From: Mycobacterium intracellulare ATCC 13950
GTDB lineage: Bacteria > Actinomycetota > Actinomycetes > Mycobacteriales > Mycobacteriaceae
Assembly: GCF_000277125.1 (NCBI RefSeq)
Contig: NC_016946.1
Location: 930,001-994,000, forward strand
DNA: 64,000 bases
Direction of reading: 5' to 3'
Below the pieces are notes generated by a model that had not been told where the DNA came from, ran no database searches, and saw nothing but the letters and a program-made list of their open reading frames with translations. The position numbers and the translations under genes are program-made. Within the stretch, counting starts at the first letter, position 1. Every line of letters begins with the position of its first letter. Of this stretch, positions 52,426 to 60,644 are shown in pieces.

Positions 52426-53041
52426 AGCGCACGCCGCGCGGCCGGAACTGGATGCTCACCCGAGGACCGACCGGTGCCGCCGTCTTGGGCACGGCGTGCT
52501 CCCACGTCCGCTGGCATGACCCGCCCATCACCAGCAGATCCCCGTGCGCCTGCGGCAGCCGCAGCGACGGGCCGCCGCCGCGGCGCCGCATCGCGAACGC
52601 GCGGGTGGCGCCCAGGCTGACGATCGCCACCATGGTGTCCTCGGAACTGCTCCGGCCGATCGTGTCGCCGTGCCAGGCCACGCTGTCGGAGCCGTCGCGG
52701 TAGCAGCACAGCCCCACCGTGGTGAACGGCTCACCGAGCTCGCCGGCGTAGATGTCGTTGAGCCGCCGCCGCAGCCGGGTCAGCATCGGGTGTGGCGGAT
52801 CGTCGACCGTGAGGTCGTGGAAGCTGACCAGCCGAGGGACGTCGACCACCCGGTCGTACATCTGGCGGCGCTCCTCGCGCCACGGCACCGTCGACAACAA
52901 GGCGTCCAGCAGGTCGTCCGCGTCGGTCAGCCAGCCGGCGCGGATTTCGATGAACGCGCCGTCACCGAGCTGTCGGCGCTCGGTGTGCTGGAACAGGGAG
53001 CCTTGAACCGCAACCTCCACGCGACCCAGTTTATCGCACAT
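52424..53041 (-). CDS. AlkB-like 2OG-Fe(II) dioxygenase, Rv1000c-like
   Basis: 205 residues from ATG 53041, the length I remember for Rv1000c. Longer in-frame starts run into the arcA promoter. Fe(II)/2-oxoglutarate oxygenase residues: HxD in WHGDTIG, the distal His in RTWEHAVPK, and 2OG-binding arginines in GPRVSIQFR. AlkB proteins remove methyl groups from DNA or RNA bases by oxidation. The stop codon TAG coincides with the end of the REP-like array. Divergent from arcA with a 75-bp gap. Confidence 0.9.
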   Translation of the reverse strand: MCDKLGRVEVAVQGSLFQHTERRQLGDGAFIEIRAGWLTDADDLLDALLSTVPWREERRQMYDRVVDVPRLVSFHDLTVDDPPHPMLTRLRRRLNDIYAGELGEPFTTVGLCCYRDGSDSVAWHGDTIGRSSSEDTMVAIVSLGATRAFAMRRRGGGPSLRLPQAHGDLLVMGGSCQRTWEHAVPKTAAPVGPRVSIQFRPRGVR

Positions 53042-53104
53042 TCGTTCGATGGCGGCGGGCCGCGCGGCGGGCGTGTGACGCGCCCGTCCGGCCCCCGACG
53101 CCGC

Positions 53105-53110
53105 TACGGT
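53105..53110 (+). promoter_or_regulatory. -10 element of arcA (leaderless)
   Basis: TACGGT ends 6 bases before GTG 53117. No Shine-Dalgarno sequence is present. Confidence 0.5.
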
Positions 53111-53116
53111 TGAGTC

Positions 53117-54328
53117 GTGGGTGAGGTTGAGCTGGGCACCAAGTCCGAGGTCGGCGCGCTGCGCACGGTCATCGTGCACCGCCCGGGCGCCGAGTTGCTC
53201 CGCCTCAACCCGCGCAACGTCGACCAGCTGCTGTTCGACGGCCTCCCGTGGGTCGCCCGCGCGCAGGACGAGCACGACCAGTTCGCCGAGGTGCTGCGTT
53301 CCCGTGGGGTCGAAGTGCTGTTACTATCGGACCTGCTCACCGAGGCGCTGACGCACAGCGGGGCCGCGCGGATGCAGGGCGTGGCGGCCGCCGTGGACGC
53401 ACGGAGGCTCGGAGTGCCACTGGCGCAAGAGCTTTCGGCGTACCTGCGGGGACTGGAGCCCGCCCGCCTGGCGCAGGTCCTGATGGCGGGCATGACGTTC
53501 AACGAGTTGCCCGCGGACACCCGCACCGACGTGTCGCTGGTGCTGCGCATGCACCACGGCGGCGATTTCGTCATCGAACCGCTGCCCAACCTGGTGTTCA
53601 CCCGGGACTCGTCGATCTGGATCGGCCCGCGGGTGGTGATCCCGACGCTGGCGCTGCGGGCCCGGGTCCGTGAGGCGTCGTTGACCGATCTCATCTATGC
53701 CCATCACCCGCGGTTCACCGGGGTGCGGCGCGCCTACGAGTCGCGTACTGCGCCCGTCGAGGGTGGTGACGTGCTGCTGCTCGCGCCCGGCGTGGTCGCG
53801 GTCGGGGTGGGGGAGCGCACCACCCCCGCCGGCGCGGAAGCGTTGGCCCGCAGCCTGTTTGACGACGATCTCGCGCACACGGTGCTCGCGGTGCCGATTG
53901 CGCAGCGGCGCGCGCAGATGCATCTGGACACGGTGTGCACGATGGTCGACACGGACACGGTGGTGATGTACGCCAACATCGTCGACACGTTGTCGGCGTT
54001 CACCATCCAGCGCACCCCCGACGGGGTCGCCATCAGCGACGAGGTCCCCTTCCTGGAGGGCGCGGCCAAGGCGATGGAGATCGACAAGCTGCGGGTGATC
54101 GACACCGGGCTCGACCCCGTCATCGCCGAACGCGAGCAGTGGGACGACGGCAACAACACGCTGGCGCTGGCACCCGGCGTCGTCGTCGCCTATGAACGCA
54201 ACGTGCAGACCAACATTCGCCTGCAGGAGGCCGGCATCGAAGTGCTGACCATCGCGGGATCCGAATTGGGCACCGGCCGCGGCGGCCCCCGCTGCATGTC
54301 GTGCCCCGTCAGCCGCGACGCGGTCTGA
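53117..54328 (+). CDS. arcA: Arginine deiminase
   Basis: 403 residues; hydrolyses arginine to citrulline and ammonia. Motifs: [19 protein letters not shown] start, [12 protein letters not shown] (Asp), [12 protein letters not shown] (Glu), [11 protein letters not shown] (His) and the catalytic Cys393 in [12 protein letters not shown] 53117. No other arc-pathway gene (arcB, arcC, arcD) is adjacent, as in H37Rv, so the enzyme may serve nitrogen or acid-stress needs rather than ATP production. Confidence 0.96.
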   Translation: MGEVELGTKSEVGALRTVIVHRPGAELLRLNPRNVDQLLFDGLPWVARAQDEHDQFAEVLRSRGVEVLLLSDLLTEALTHSGAARMQGVAAAVDARRLGVPLAQELSAYLRGLEPARLAQVLMAGMTFNELPADTRTDVSLVLRMHHGGDFVIEPLPNLVFTRDSSIWIGPRVVIPTLALRARVREASLTDLIYAHHPRFTGVRRAYESRTAPVEGGDVLLLAPGVVAVGVGERTTPAGAEALARSLFDDDLAHTVLAVPIAQRRAQMHLDTVCTMVDTDTVVMYANIVDTLSAFTIQRTPDGVAISDEVPFLEGAAKAMEIDKLRVIDTGLDPVIAEREQWDDGNNTLALAPGVVVAYERNVQTNIRLQEAGIEVLTIAGSELGTGRGGPRCMSCPVSRDAV

Positions 54329-54403
54329 CAACGCCGCGAAACTGTAAGTCCCAATGCATTTCCCGAGTGACGCCGCCGCTGGTTGCGGTCTCGCGGGAAA
54401 GAA

Positions 54404-55993
54404 TCAGCGCCAGCTGGGCAGCCAGATCTCCATGTTCCACGTCTGCTGCGAAATCGGCAGACCGGTGAGCACCGGGAACAGCCAGGCGAAGTTGGTCACC
54501 ACCAACGCCACATAGGCGCAGACGGCGATCAACCCCAGCGTGCGTCGCTCCGAGTTCACCCCGGGCCCCCGGGCGGGCGCCCCCGGGGTGTAGAGGATGT
54601 CGCCGCAAATCAGCGCGATGGCCATCACCAAAAACGGCGCCATCGTCGCCGCGTAGAAGAAGTACATCTGCCGATCGATGTTGGCGAACCACGGCAGCCA
54701 GCCCGCGCAATAGCCCACCAGCACAGCGGCGTAACGCCAATCGCGGCGCACCAGCATGCGCCACAGCGCGAAAATCAACACCGGCACCGCCACCCACCAC
54801 ATGGCCGGCGTACCCACCAGCATCTCGGCCTTGACGCAGGACTGCGCGCCACAGCCCGGCACATTCTGCTCGTCGATCGCATAGAGCACCGGCCGCAACG
54901 ACATCGGCCAGCTCCACGGTTTCGATTCCCACGGGTGATAGTTGCCCGCCGCATTCGTCAGGCTCGCGTGGAATTGAAAAGCCTTGGCCGAGTAGTGCCA
55001 CAGCGACCGGATCGCATCGGGTAACGGGATCAACGAATGCGGGCCGATCGTCTGGCCCACCTCGTGCCGATCGATGGCCGTCTCGGAGGCGAACCACGGG
55101 GCGTAGCTGGCCAGATACACCAGCACCGGAATCAGGCCCAGCGCATAGCCGGTGGGGATGAGGTCGCGTCGCAGCGTCCCCATCCAGGGCCGGTCGACCT
55201 GGTACTGGCGGCGCGCGGCCACGTCGAACGCCAGCGACATCACGCCGAAAAACACCACGAAGTAGAGGCCCGACCACTTTGTGCCGCATGCCAATCCGAG
55301 CAGCACCCCGGCGCCGAAGCGCCACCACCGCACACCCAGGCGTGGGCCCCACGCCGTGTCGGCATTGCGGCCCTGCAGCAGCGCGACGTGCATTCGTTGC
55401 CGCACCTCGTCGCGGTCGACGATCAACGCGCCGAACGCGGCGACCACGAAAAACGTCAGGATGCCGTCGAGCAGCGCGGTCCGCGAGGCGACGAAGCTGA
55501 CGCCGTCGCAGATGACCAGCACCCCGGCGATCGCGCCGACCAGCGTCGACCGGCTGATCCGCCGGACGATCCGCATCACCAGCGCCACCATGACCACGCC
55601 GAGCAATGCGCCGGTGAACCGCCAGCCGACGCCGCTGTAGCCGAAGATCGCCTCGCCGATCGCGATGAGCTGCTTGCCCACCGGCGGGTGGACAACCAGA
55701 CCGAACCCCGGATTGTCCTCCACCCCGTGGTTGTGCAGCGCCTGCCAAGCCTGCGGGGCGTAGTGCTTCTCGTCGAAGACCGGCGTGCCGGCATCGGTGG
55801 GCGAGCCCAGGTTCAGGAAGCGGGTCACCGCGGCCGCCACGGTGATCACGCCGGTCACCACCCAGCCGCGGACGTGATCGGTCGGACCGAAATCGGCCAC
55901 CGGAACCCGCGGGCCCGGGCTGACGACCGGGACCACGCGCTCCTTTTCGACACCCTGGGCGTTCAAGGGGGATTCGCGGGGCGGGGCAGTCAT
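54404..55993 (-). CDS. pmt: Protein O-mannosyltransferase
   Basis: 529 residues from ATG 55993, counterpart of Rv1002c. GT39/PMT family: about ten or eleven membrane helices and the catalytic acidic pair Asp74-Glu75 in PVFDEKHYAPQA within the first extracytoplasmic loop. HPPVGKQLI also matches the family. It transfers mannose from polyprenyl-phosphate mannose to Thr/Ser of secreted proteins during export. The N-terminal ~40 residues are a variable cytoplasmic tail. Divergent from rsmI with overlapping promoters. Confidence 0.93.
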   Translation of the reverse strand: MTAPPRESPLNAQGVEKERVVPVVSPGPRVPVADFGPTDHVRGWVVTGVITVAAAVTRFLNLGSPTDAGTPVFDEKHYAPQAWQALHNHGVEDNPGFGLVVHPPVGKQLIAIGEAIFGYSGVGWRFTGALLGVVMVALVMRIVRRISRSTLVGAIAGVLVICDGVSFVASRTALLDGILTFFVVAAFGALIVDRDEVRQRMHVALLQGRNADTAWGPRLGVRWWRFGAGVLLGLACGTKWSGLYFVVFFGVMSLAFDVAARRQYQVDRPWMGTLRRDLIPTGYALGLIPVLVYLASYAPWFASETAIDRHEVGQTIGPHSLIPLPDAIRSLWHYSAKAFQFHASLTNAAGNYHPWESKPWSWPMSLRPVLYAIDEQNVPGCGAQSCVKAEMLVGTPAMWWVAVPVLIFALWRMLVRRDWRYAAVLVGYCAGWLPWFANIDRQMYFFYAATMAPFLVMAIALICGDILYTPGAPARGPGVNSERRTLGLIAVCAYVALVVTNFAWLFPVLTGLPISQQTWNMEIWLPSWR

Positions 55994-56001
55994 CGGTGTC
56001 G

Positions 56002-56011
56002 ATCGTAGGCT
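56002..56011. promoter_or_regulatory. Overlapping divergent -10 elements (pmt and rsmI)
   Basis: On the plus strand TAGGCT (56006-56011) ends 7 bases before the rsmI ATG. On the minus strand TACGAT (56007 back to 56002) ends 8 bases before the pmt ATG. The two hexamers share the central TA base pairs. With 25 bp between start codons, both genes would be transcribed leaderless from one bidirectional promoter. Confidence 0.65.
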
Positions 56012-56018
56012 GTCGAGC

Positions 56019-56855
56019 ATGACCACCGGCCGCCTGTTGCTGGGCGCGACCCCCTTGGGTCAGCCCTCGGACGCCTCGCCCCGCCTCCTGGACGCGCTGG
56101 CCACGGCCGACGTGGTGGCCGCCGAGGACACCCGCAGGGTCCGGATGTTGGCCACCGCCCTCGAGGTGAAGATCACCGGCCGGGTGATCAGCATGTTCGA
56201 CCGGGTCGAGGCCACCCGGGTGGACCCGGTGCTCGAGGCGATCAGGGCGGGCGCGACCGTGCTGGTGGTCAGCGACGCCGGGATGCCGCTGATCAACGAC
56301 CCCGGCTTCCGGCTGGTGACGGCGTGCGTGGAAGCCGGCCTGCCGGTGGGATGCCTGCCGGGACCCTCGGCGGTGACCACCGCGCTGGCCGTGTCCGGCC
56401 TGCCGGCGGACAAATTCTGTTTCGAGGGGTTCGCGCCGCGCAAGAAGGCGGCCCGACGCACCTGGCTGGATTCGCTGGCCGACGAGCGACGCACCTGTGT
56501 GTTCTTCGAGTCGCCGCGCCGGTTGCCCGCCTGTTTGCAGGACGCGGTCGAGCGGCTCGGCGGCGCGCGGCGGGCCGCGGTCTGCCGGGAACTGACCAAG
56601 GTGCACGAAGAGGTGGTGCGCGGATCGCTCGACGAGCTGGCGAAGTGGGCGGCCGACGGTGTGCTCGGCGAGATCACCGTGGTGCTGGCCGGCGCGACGC
56701 CGCGCGCCGACCTGCCGTCGCTGGTCGTCGAGGTCGAGGAGCTGGTCGCGGGCGGTGCTCGCGTCAAGGACGCCTGCGGCGAGGTGGCGGCAGCGTATCC
56801 CGAGGTGCGGTCCCGCCAGCTCTACGACGCGGTGCTGCGGGCTCGCCGCGTCTAG
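56019..56855 (+). CDS. rsmI: 16S rRNA (cytidine-1402-2'-O) methyltransferase
   Basis: 278 residues, tetrapyrrole-methylase fold: TTGRLLLGATPLGQP start, VVAAEDTRR, LVVSDAGMPLINDPGF (SAM-binding) and GLPGPSAVTTALAVSGLP. It methylates the 2'-OH of C1402 in the 16S rRNA decoding centre. ATG 56019 is predicted leaderless. Its TAG stop is the first triplet of the REP-like element that separates it from pabB. Confidence 0.95.
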   Translation: MTTGRLLLGATPLGQPSDASPRLLDALATADVVAAEDTRRVRMLATALEVKITGRVISMFDRVEATRVDPVLEAIRAGATVLVVSDAGMPLINDPGFRLVTACVEAGLPVGCLPGPSAVTTALAVSGLPADKFCFEGFAPRKKAARRTWLDSLADERRTCVFFESPRRLPACLQDAVERLGGARRAAVCRELTKVHEEVVRGSLDELAKWAADGVLGEITVVLAGATPRADLPSLVVEVEELVAGGARVKDACGEVAAAYPEVRSRQLYDAVLRARRV

Positions 56856-56910
56856 CGGCGGTGGCGGTCGCAAGCGCGGCGAAGCCGGGCGCAGCGGGCC
56901 GCCGCCGTCA
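56853..56910 (-). repeat. REP-like element between rsmI and pabB
   Basis: Inverse-orientation copy of the unit at 52094-52425 and 26199-26251: TAGCGGCGG, then a 6-bp TGGCGG insertion, then GGTCGCAAGCGCGGCGAAG and onward to GCCGCCGCCGTCA. It fills the whole gap between two convergent genes. The left end is the TAG of rsmI and the right end (TCA) is the TGA of pabB. Confidence 0.88.
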
Positions 56911-58164
56911 GGACAAGCCGGCGGGGCTGGCGGCCGCGATCGACGGCAGCCCTACGATGGGCGAGGCCTTGTGCAGGCATTCGGCCCACTCGGCGTCGGG
57001 GTCGGAATCGGCGGTGATCCCGCCACCCACACCCAGCACGGCCCCTCCCGCGGCGTCGAATTCGACGGTGCGGATCGCGACGTTGAGTTCGCAGCCGGCT
57101 ACGGGGGAGGCCAATCCGATTGTTCCGCAATAGATTCCGCGGCGGTGCGGTTCCCATTGCGAGAGCAGTTGGCGGGCACGGTGTTTGGGTGTCCCGGTGA
57201 CCGAGGCCGGCGGGAAGGTGGCGTCCAGCAGCGCCGACGTCGGCAATTCGACCGGAACCTGGGCGGCCACCGTGGACACCAGGTGCCACACGCCCGGCGC
57301 GCGCCGCACCACCAACAGCTCCGGCACCGTCACCGAACCGACGACCGCCACGCGGCCGAGATCGTTGCGGACCAGGTCGACGATCATGATGTTTTCGGCC
57401 ACCTCCTTGGGCGAGGCGCGCAGCGCCGACGGCCAGGCGTCCAGCGGCAAGGTGCCCTTGATCGGGCTGGACATGACGGCCGTCCCGCGCCGGCGTAGGA
57501 AGAGCTCCGGCGACAGCGACGCCACCGCGCCCCACGCACCCGCGACGTAGGCCGCCCGGGCCGGGGAGGTGCGGGCGACGCCATCGACGAAGAAGTCCAG
57601 CGGGAAACCGGCGACCGTGCCGGTGAATTGGGTGCACACGCACGCCTGGTAGACCTCGCCGGCGCGGATGGCTTCCAGGCAGGCGAGCACCCCGTCGCGG
57701 TGCGCGGACCGGTCGGCGATGCCCCAGTCGATCCGGCTCTCGCGCGGCGGTGACGCAGGCGCGGCCAGCGCGGCGGCGAGCCAGCCCGGCATCGGCGCGC
57801 CGGAGAGGCTTTCGTACCACCAGTGCCCGTCGCGGTCGCGGCGCAGCACGCAGTCCGTCCAGCCGCCCGCGGCCTCGGGGATCCGGTTCGGGTGCGCGTC
57901 GGCGCCGGGGTCGGGGTACGACAGGTACCCGATCCACCCGCCGCCCACCGCGTGCGGCTCGGGAGTCCGCGGGGCGTCGACGGCGAACACGCCGTCGACA
58001 GCCACCGGCCCCAGCGACACGCTCGGCGCGATCACCGCCAGGGCCCCGAACCACTCGCCGGTCAGCGCGGCCGGGGGCGGGAGACCCAACCGGGTCGTGG
58101 CGTCACCCAGGGCGCGCAGCACCTGGGGTGCGGCGCCGAGATCGCCGAGCCGGTCGATGCGCAC
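56908..58164 (-). CDS. pabB: Aminodeoxychorismate synthase component I
   Basis: 418 residues. Chorismate-binding domain (about 150-400) with PIKGTLPLD, IVDLVRNDLGRV and GVGGGITADSDP; forms 4-amino-4-deoxychorismate for folate with a glutamine amidotransferase partner. GTG 58164. The C-terminal ~18 residues (ending AAASPAGLS) run into the REP-like element, which provides the stop. No pabA or pabC is adjacent. The ECF41 sigma gene is 16 bp upstream on the same strand. Confidence 0.93.
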   Translation of the reverse strand: MRIDRLGDLGAAPQVLRALGDATTRLGLPPPAALTGEWFGALAVIAPSVSLGPVAVDGVFAVDAPRTPEPHAVGGGWIGYLSYPDPGADAHPNRIPEAAGGWTDCVLRRDRDGHWWYESLSGAPMPGWLAAALAAPASPPRESRIDWGIADRSAHRDGVLACLEAIRAGEVYQACVCTQFTGTVAGFPLDFFVDGVARTSPARAAYVAGAWGAVASLSPELFLRRRGTAVMSSPIKGTLPLDAWPSALRASPKEVAENIMIVDLVRNDLGRVAVVGSVTVPELLVVRRAPGVWHLVSTVAAQVPVELPTSALLDATFPPASVTGTPKHRARQLLSQWEPHRRGIYCGTIGLASPVAGCELNVAIRTVEFDAAGGAVLGVGGGITADSDPDAEWAECLHKASPIVGLPSIAAASPAGLS

Positions 58165-58180
58165 CGACCCAGTGTGCCGC

Positions 58181-59092
58181 TCAGCCGCGGCTGATGTCGC
58201 GAGCGGTGGCCAGCGCCGCCAGTTTGCGCGGGTTGCGCATGACGTAGAAGTTGGTGATCTTGTCGTCGGCGATCTCCACCGTGATCACCCCTTCGAGCTG
58301 GTCGCCCAGGTAGAGCAGCACTGCCGGCGCGCCGTTGCAGGTCACCGTCTCCACCCGCAGCGCGGCCATCTCCGCGGCCCTGCGCATCAGCCCGGCGATC
58401 GCCCGGGCCACCTTGTCGGCGCCGACCACCGGCCGTCGGGCGGCGCTCACCACGCCGCCGCTGTCGGCCGTCCACGTGGCGTCCGGGGCCAGCATGGTCA
58501 TCAGCGCTTCCACGTCGCCCCCCGCCGCCGCGGCCAGGAACTGGGCGGTGATCTCCGCGGTGCGCTCCGGGTCGGCCGCCTCGAACCGCTTGCGCCGGGC
58601 CCGCACGTGTTCACGGGCCCGGTGCGCCACCTGTCGCACCGTGGGCGCCGGCTTGCCCACCGCCTGGGCGATCTCGCCGTAGTCGAAGCCGAACACCTCG
58701 CGCAGCACGAACACGGCCCGCTCGTCGGGGCTCAGCGTCTCCAGCAGGACCAGCATTGCCATCGAAATCGACTCTGCGAGAACGACATCCGCGGACGGGT
58801 CCTGGTCTTCGAGGAGCAGCGGCTCGGGCAGCCACGGGCCCACGTACTCCTCGCGCCGGCGGGCGTCGGCCCGCAGCGCGTTGAGCGCCTGCCGGGTGAC
58901 CAGCTGGGCCAGGTAGGACTTGGTGTCGCGCACCGTCGACAGGTCGACGGCCGACCACCGCAGATAACTGTCCTGCAGCACGTCGTCGGCCTCGGTCGCC
59001 GAGCCCAGCATCTCGTAGGCGATGGTGAACAGCAGCGGCCGCAGCAGGGTGAAGCGTTCGGCGTGCTCGCTGCCGGTCGGTGCGCGTGTCAT
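58181..59092 (-). CDS. ECF41-type RNA polymerase sigma factor
   Basis: 303 residues from ATG 59092. Sigma region 2 (about 12-80, YEMLGSATEADDVLQDSYLRW) and region 4 (about 110-165, FGFDYGEIAQAVGKPAPTVRQV). A fused SnoaL-like C-terminal domain (about 180-295) ends in NPRKLAAL, matching the NPDKL motif of ECF41 factors. In this group the C-terminal domain regulates activity and there is no classical anti-sigma factor. The neighbour is an oxidoreductase, as usual. Coupled by a 4-bp overlap (ATGA) to that gene. Longer starts inside the oxidoreductase gene are rejected. SigJ-like in H37Rv terms. Confidence 0.92.
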   Translation of the reverse strand: MTRAPTGSEHAERFTLLRPLLFTIAYEMLGSATEADDVLQDSYLRWSAVDLSTVRDTKSYLAQLVTRQALNALRADARRREEYVGPWLPEPLLLEDQDPSADVVLAESISMAMLVLLETLSPDERAVFVLREVFGFDYGEIAQAVGKPAPTVRQVAHRAREHVRARRKRFEAADPERTAEITAQFLAAAAGGDVEALMTMLAPDATWTADSGGVVSAARRPVVGADKVARAIAGLMRRAAEMAALRVETVTCNGAPAVLLYLGDQLEGVITVEIADDKITNFYVMRNPRKLAALATARDISRG

Positions 59093-60276
59093 CGCAGCGC
59101 GACCCGCTCGCCGGTCGGTGACTGCGCGGGCCGCTTGCCGCCCTTGAGCCAGAAATACGAACCGGGTTTGGCGGCCTCGCGGCGGATCGCCCACAGCGTG
59201 GCCTTGCAGATCGTCTCCTTGAGCGAAGCCGCCGCCCGGCCACCGAGGTACAGGTTCACCGGGGTGTCGTCGGTGCGTGCCAGCTGGAAGGTGGCGTGCG
59301 CGCGACCGAGGCTGATGCATTGTCCGACGAACGCCTGGCTCAGCGCCGCGGGCGCGTCCCCGGCGATGCGGCTGAGCACGGTGTTGGCGGCCTGGGCGCC
59401 CATGGGTCCGGCGGCCTGGCAACTCATCCGCAACGGCTGACCGGACGGCGCGGCTGCGTCACCGGCGGCGACGATGCGGTCGTCGTCGATGCTGGTCAGC
59501 GTTTCGTCGGTGAGCAGCCGGCCCATCGGGTCGGTGCGCAGCCCGCTGCGCGCGGCCAGATCGGGCACGGTGAATCCGGCCGTCCACACGGTGGCCGCGC
59601 TGGGCAACACGGTGCCGTCGTTGAGCACCACCTCATCCCAGCGCACCTCGGCCACGGCGACGGATTCCAGCACGGTGACACCGAGGCGGCGCAGCCACTT
59701 GGCCACCGAGCGCCGGCCCCGCTTGCTCAGCGACGGGCCGAGAACGGGGTCGCAGACCAGGGTGACCGGCCGTCGTCGCTCGGCGAGCTCGGAGGCCATC
59801 TCGATGCCCGTGAGCCCACCGCCGACCACGGTGACGGGTGCGGGCAGCGGCAGGTCGGCGAGCGCGTAGTGCAGTCGCTGCGCGCTTTCCAGGTCGGCGA
59901 CCGAGTGGGCGAACTCGGCGAAGCCCGGCACCGTCGAAGGCGTCGCGCCGGTGCTGCCGACGGCGTAGATCAGGTAGTCGTAGTCCAGCTCGAAGCCGGA
60001 GCCCAGCAGCAGGCGCCGGCCCGGCGCGTCGATGCCTTCGACCGTGTCGACGATCAGCTCTATCCCGTCGCCGAGCAGCGTCGCGTAATCGGCGGTCGCG
60101 GCGCCGGTGTCGGCGACCAGCTGATGCAACCGGATGCGCTCCACGAAGACCGGCCGGGGGTTCACCAGCGTGATGTCGATGTCCGGGCGCTGCCGTAAAT
60201 GGTTGGCCGCGAGCGTCCCGGCGTATCCGCCGCCGACAATGACGACATGAGTTCTCTGAGGCGCCACCTCGGTCAT
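59089..60276 (-). CDS. NAD(P)/FAD-dependent oxidoreductase (NDH-2-like), partner of ECF41 sigma
   Basis: 395 residues. Two Rossmann folds: FAD motif HVVIVGGGYAGTLAANHL (about 10-27), NAD(P) motif VTVVGGGLTGIEMASEL (about 148-164) and GDAAAPSGQPLRMSCQ near 275-290. It resembles type II NADH dehydrogenases and sulfide:quinone-like reductases, but lacks an obvious membrane-anchor helix. ECF41 factors usually sit beside and control such an oxidoreductase. The acceptor is unknown. Confidence 0.9.
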   Translation of the reverse strand: MTEVAPQRTHVVIVGGGYAGTLAANHLRQRPDIDITLVNPRPVFVERIRLHQLVADTGAATADYATLLGDGIELIVDTVEGIDAPGRRLLLGSGFELDYDYLIYAVGSTGATPSTVPGFAEFAHSVADLESAQRLHYALADLPLPAPVTVVGGGLTGIEMASELAERRRPVTLVCDPVLGPSLSKRGRRSVAKWLRRLGVTVLESVAVAEVRWDEVVLNDGTVLPSAATVWTAGFTVPDLAARSGLRTDPMGRLLTDETLTSIDDDRIVAAGDAAAPSGQPLRMSCQAAGPMGAQAANTVLSRIAGDAPAALSQAFVGQCISLGRAHATFQLARTDDTPVNLYLGGRAAASLKETICKATLWAIRREAAKPGSYFWLKGGKRPAQSPTGERVALR

Positions 60277-60315
60277 GGCTATCTCCTACCTGTTCGTGAG
60301 GACCTGTGCCCTTGA

Positions 60316-60342
60316 GACACCGCAGACCGGCCGAGCGTGACA
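60316..60342 (-). promoter_or_regulatory. Possible ECF41-type promoter
   Basis: On the minus strand TGTCAC (60342 to 60337) is followed, after 17 bases, by TGTC (60319 to 60316). ECF41 promoters are described as TGTCACA with CGTC downstream, so the -35 fits well and the -10 at three of four bases. It lies 40-66 bases before the oxidoreductase start, as expected for autoregulation. Confidence 0.35.
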
Positions 60343-60355
60343 TCGACACCGCTAT

Positions 60356-60371
60356 TGTGACCCGTCTCACT
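60356..60371. promoter_or_regulatory. CRP-type operator between ECF41 operon and DUF4832 gene
   Basis: TGTGACCCGTCTCACT matches TGTGA-N6-TCACA at 9 of 10 defined bases. It is 80-95 bases upstream of the oxidoreductase start and about 275 bases upstream of the divergent lipoprotein gene. Apart from this and the possible ECF41 promoter, the spacer 60277-60644 (368 bp) holds no gene that I can support. Confidence 0.5.
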
Positions 60372-60644
60372 GCGCGCCGGCGGGCGGAAGGGTGCCGTCA
60401 ACGGACCGCACCCCCGCTGAGCTGCGGCGGAGCGTCGCCGGAACGCGCGTGATACGCTGCGCTACGCCAATTCGTGGCCCGCCCCGGTCGGATACACGCA
60501 CCAGACAAACCGCGAAATATAGGGCCACTTGCACGCGCCATCGGTGTGTATTGGGAGAAGCAACCTTGACGACGACCATCTGCGCGAGCGGCCGCGGGCC
60601 CTCGCCGTCGGACGTGTCGTCGGGTGCGATCTGACGCGGTGACG

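Noticed and set aside
52084..52709. Arg/Ala/Gly-rich frames across the REP-like array (repeats of AKPGEAGRHYRHKPG type)
   Set aside because: They are translations of the non-coding tandem repeat between two convergent genes. They have no start signal and no conservation of one frame.
54309..56873. 854-codon minus-strand frame across pmt and rsmI
   Set aside because: It covers the out-of-frame pmt and antisense rsmI sequence; composition is Arg/Gly/Ala with no motif. The real frames have catalytic residues and family lengths.
60392..60634. 80-codon plus-strand frame before the DUF4832 gene
   Set aside because: Arg/Thr/Pro-rich composition typical of non-coding GC-rich DNA. It runs through promoter-like sequence and shows no protein signature.
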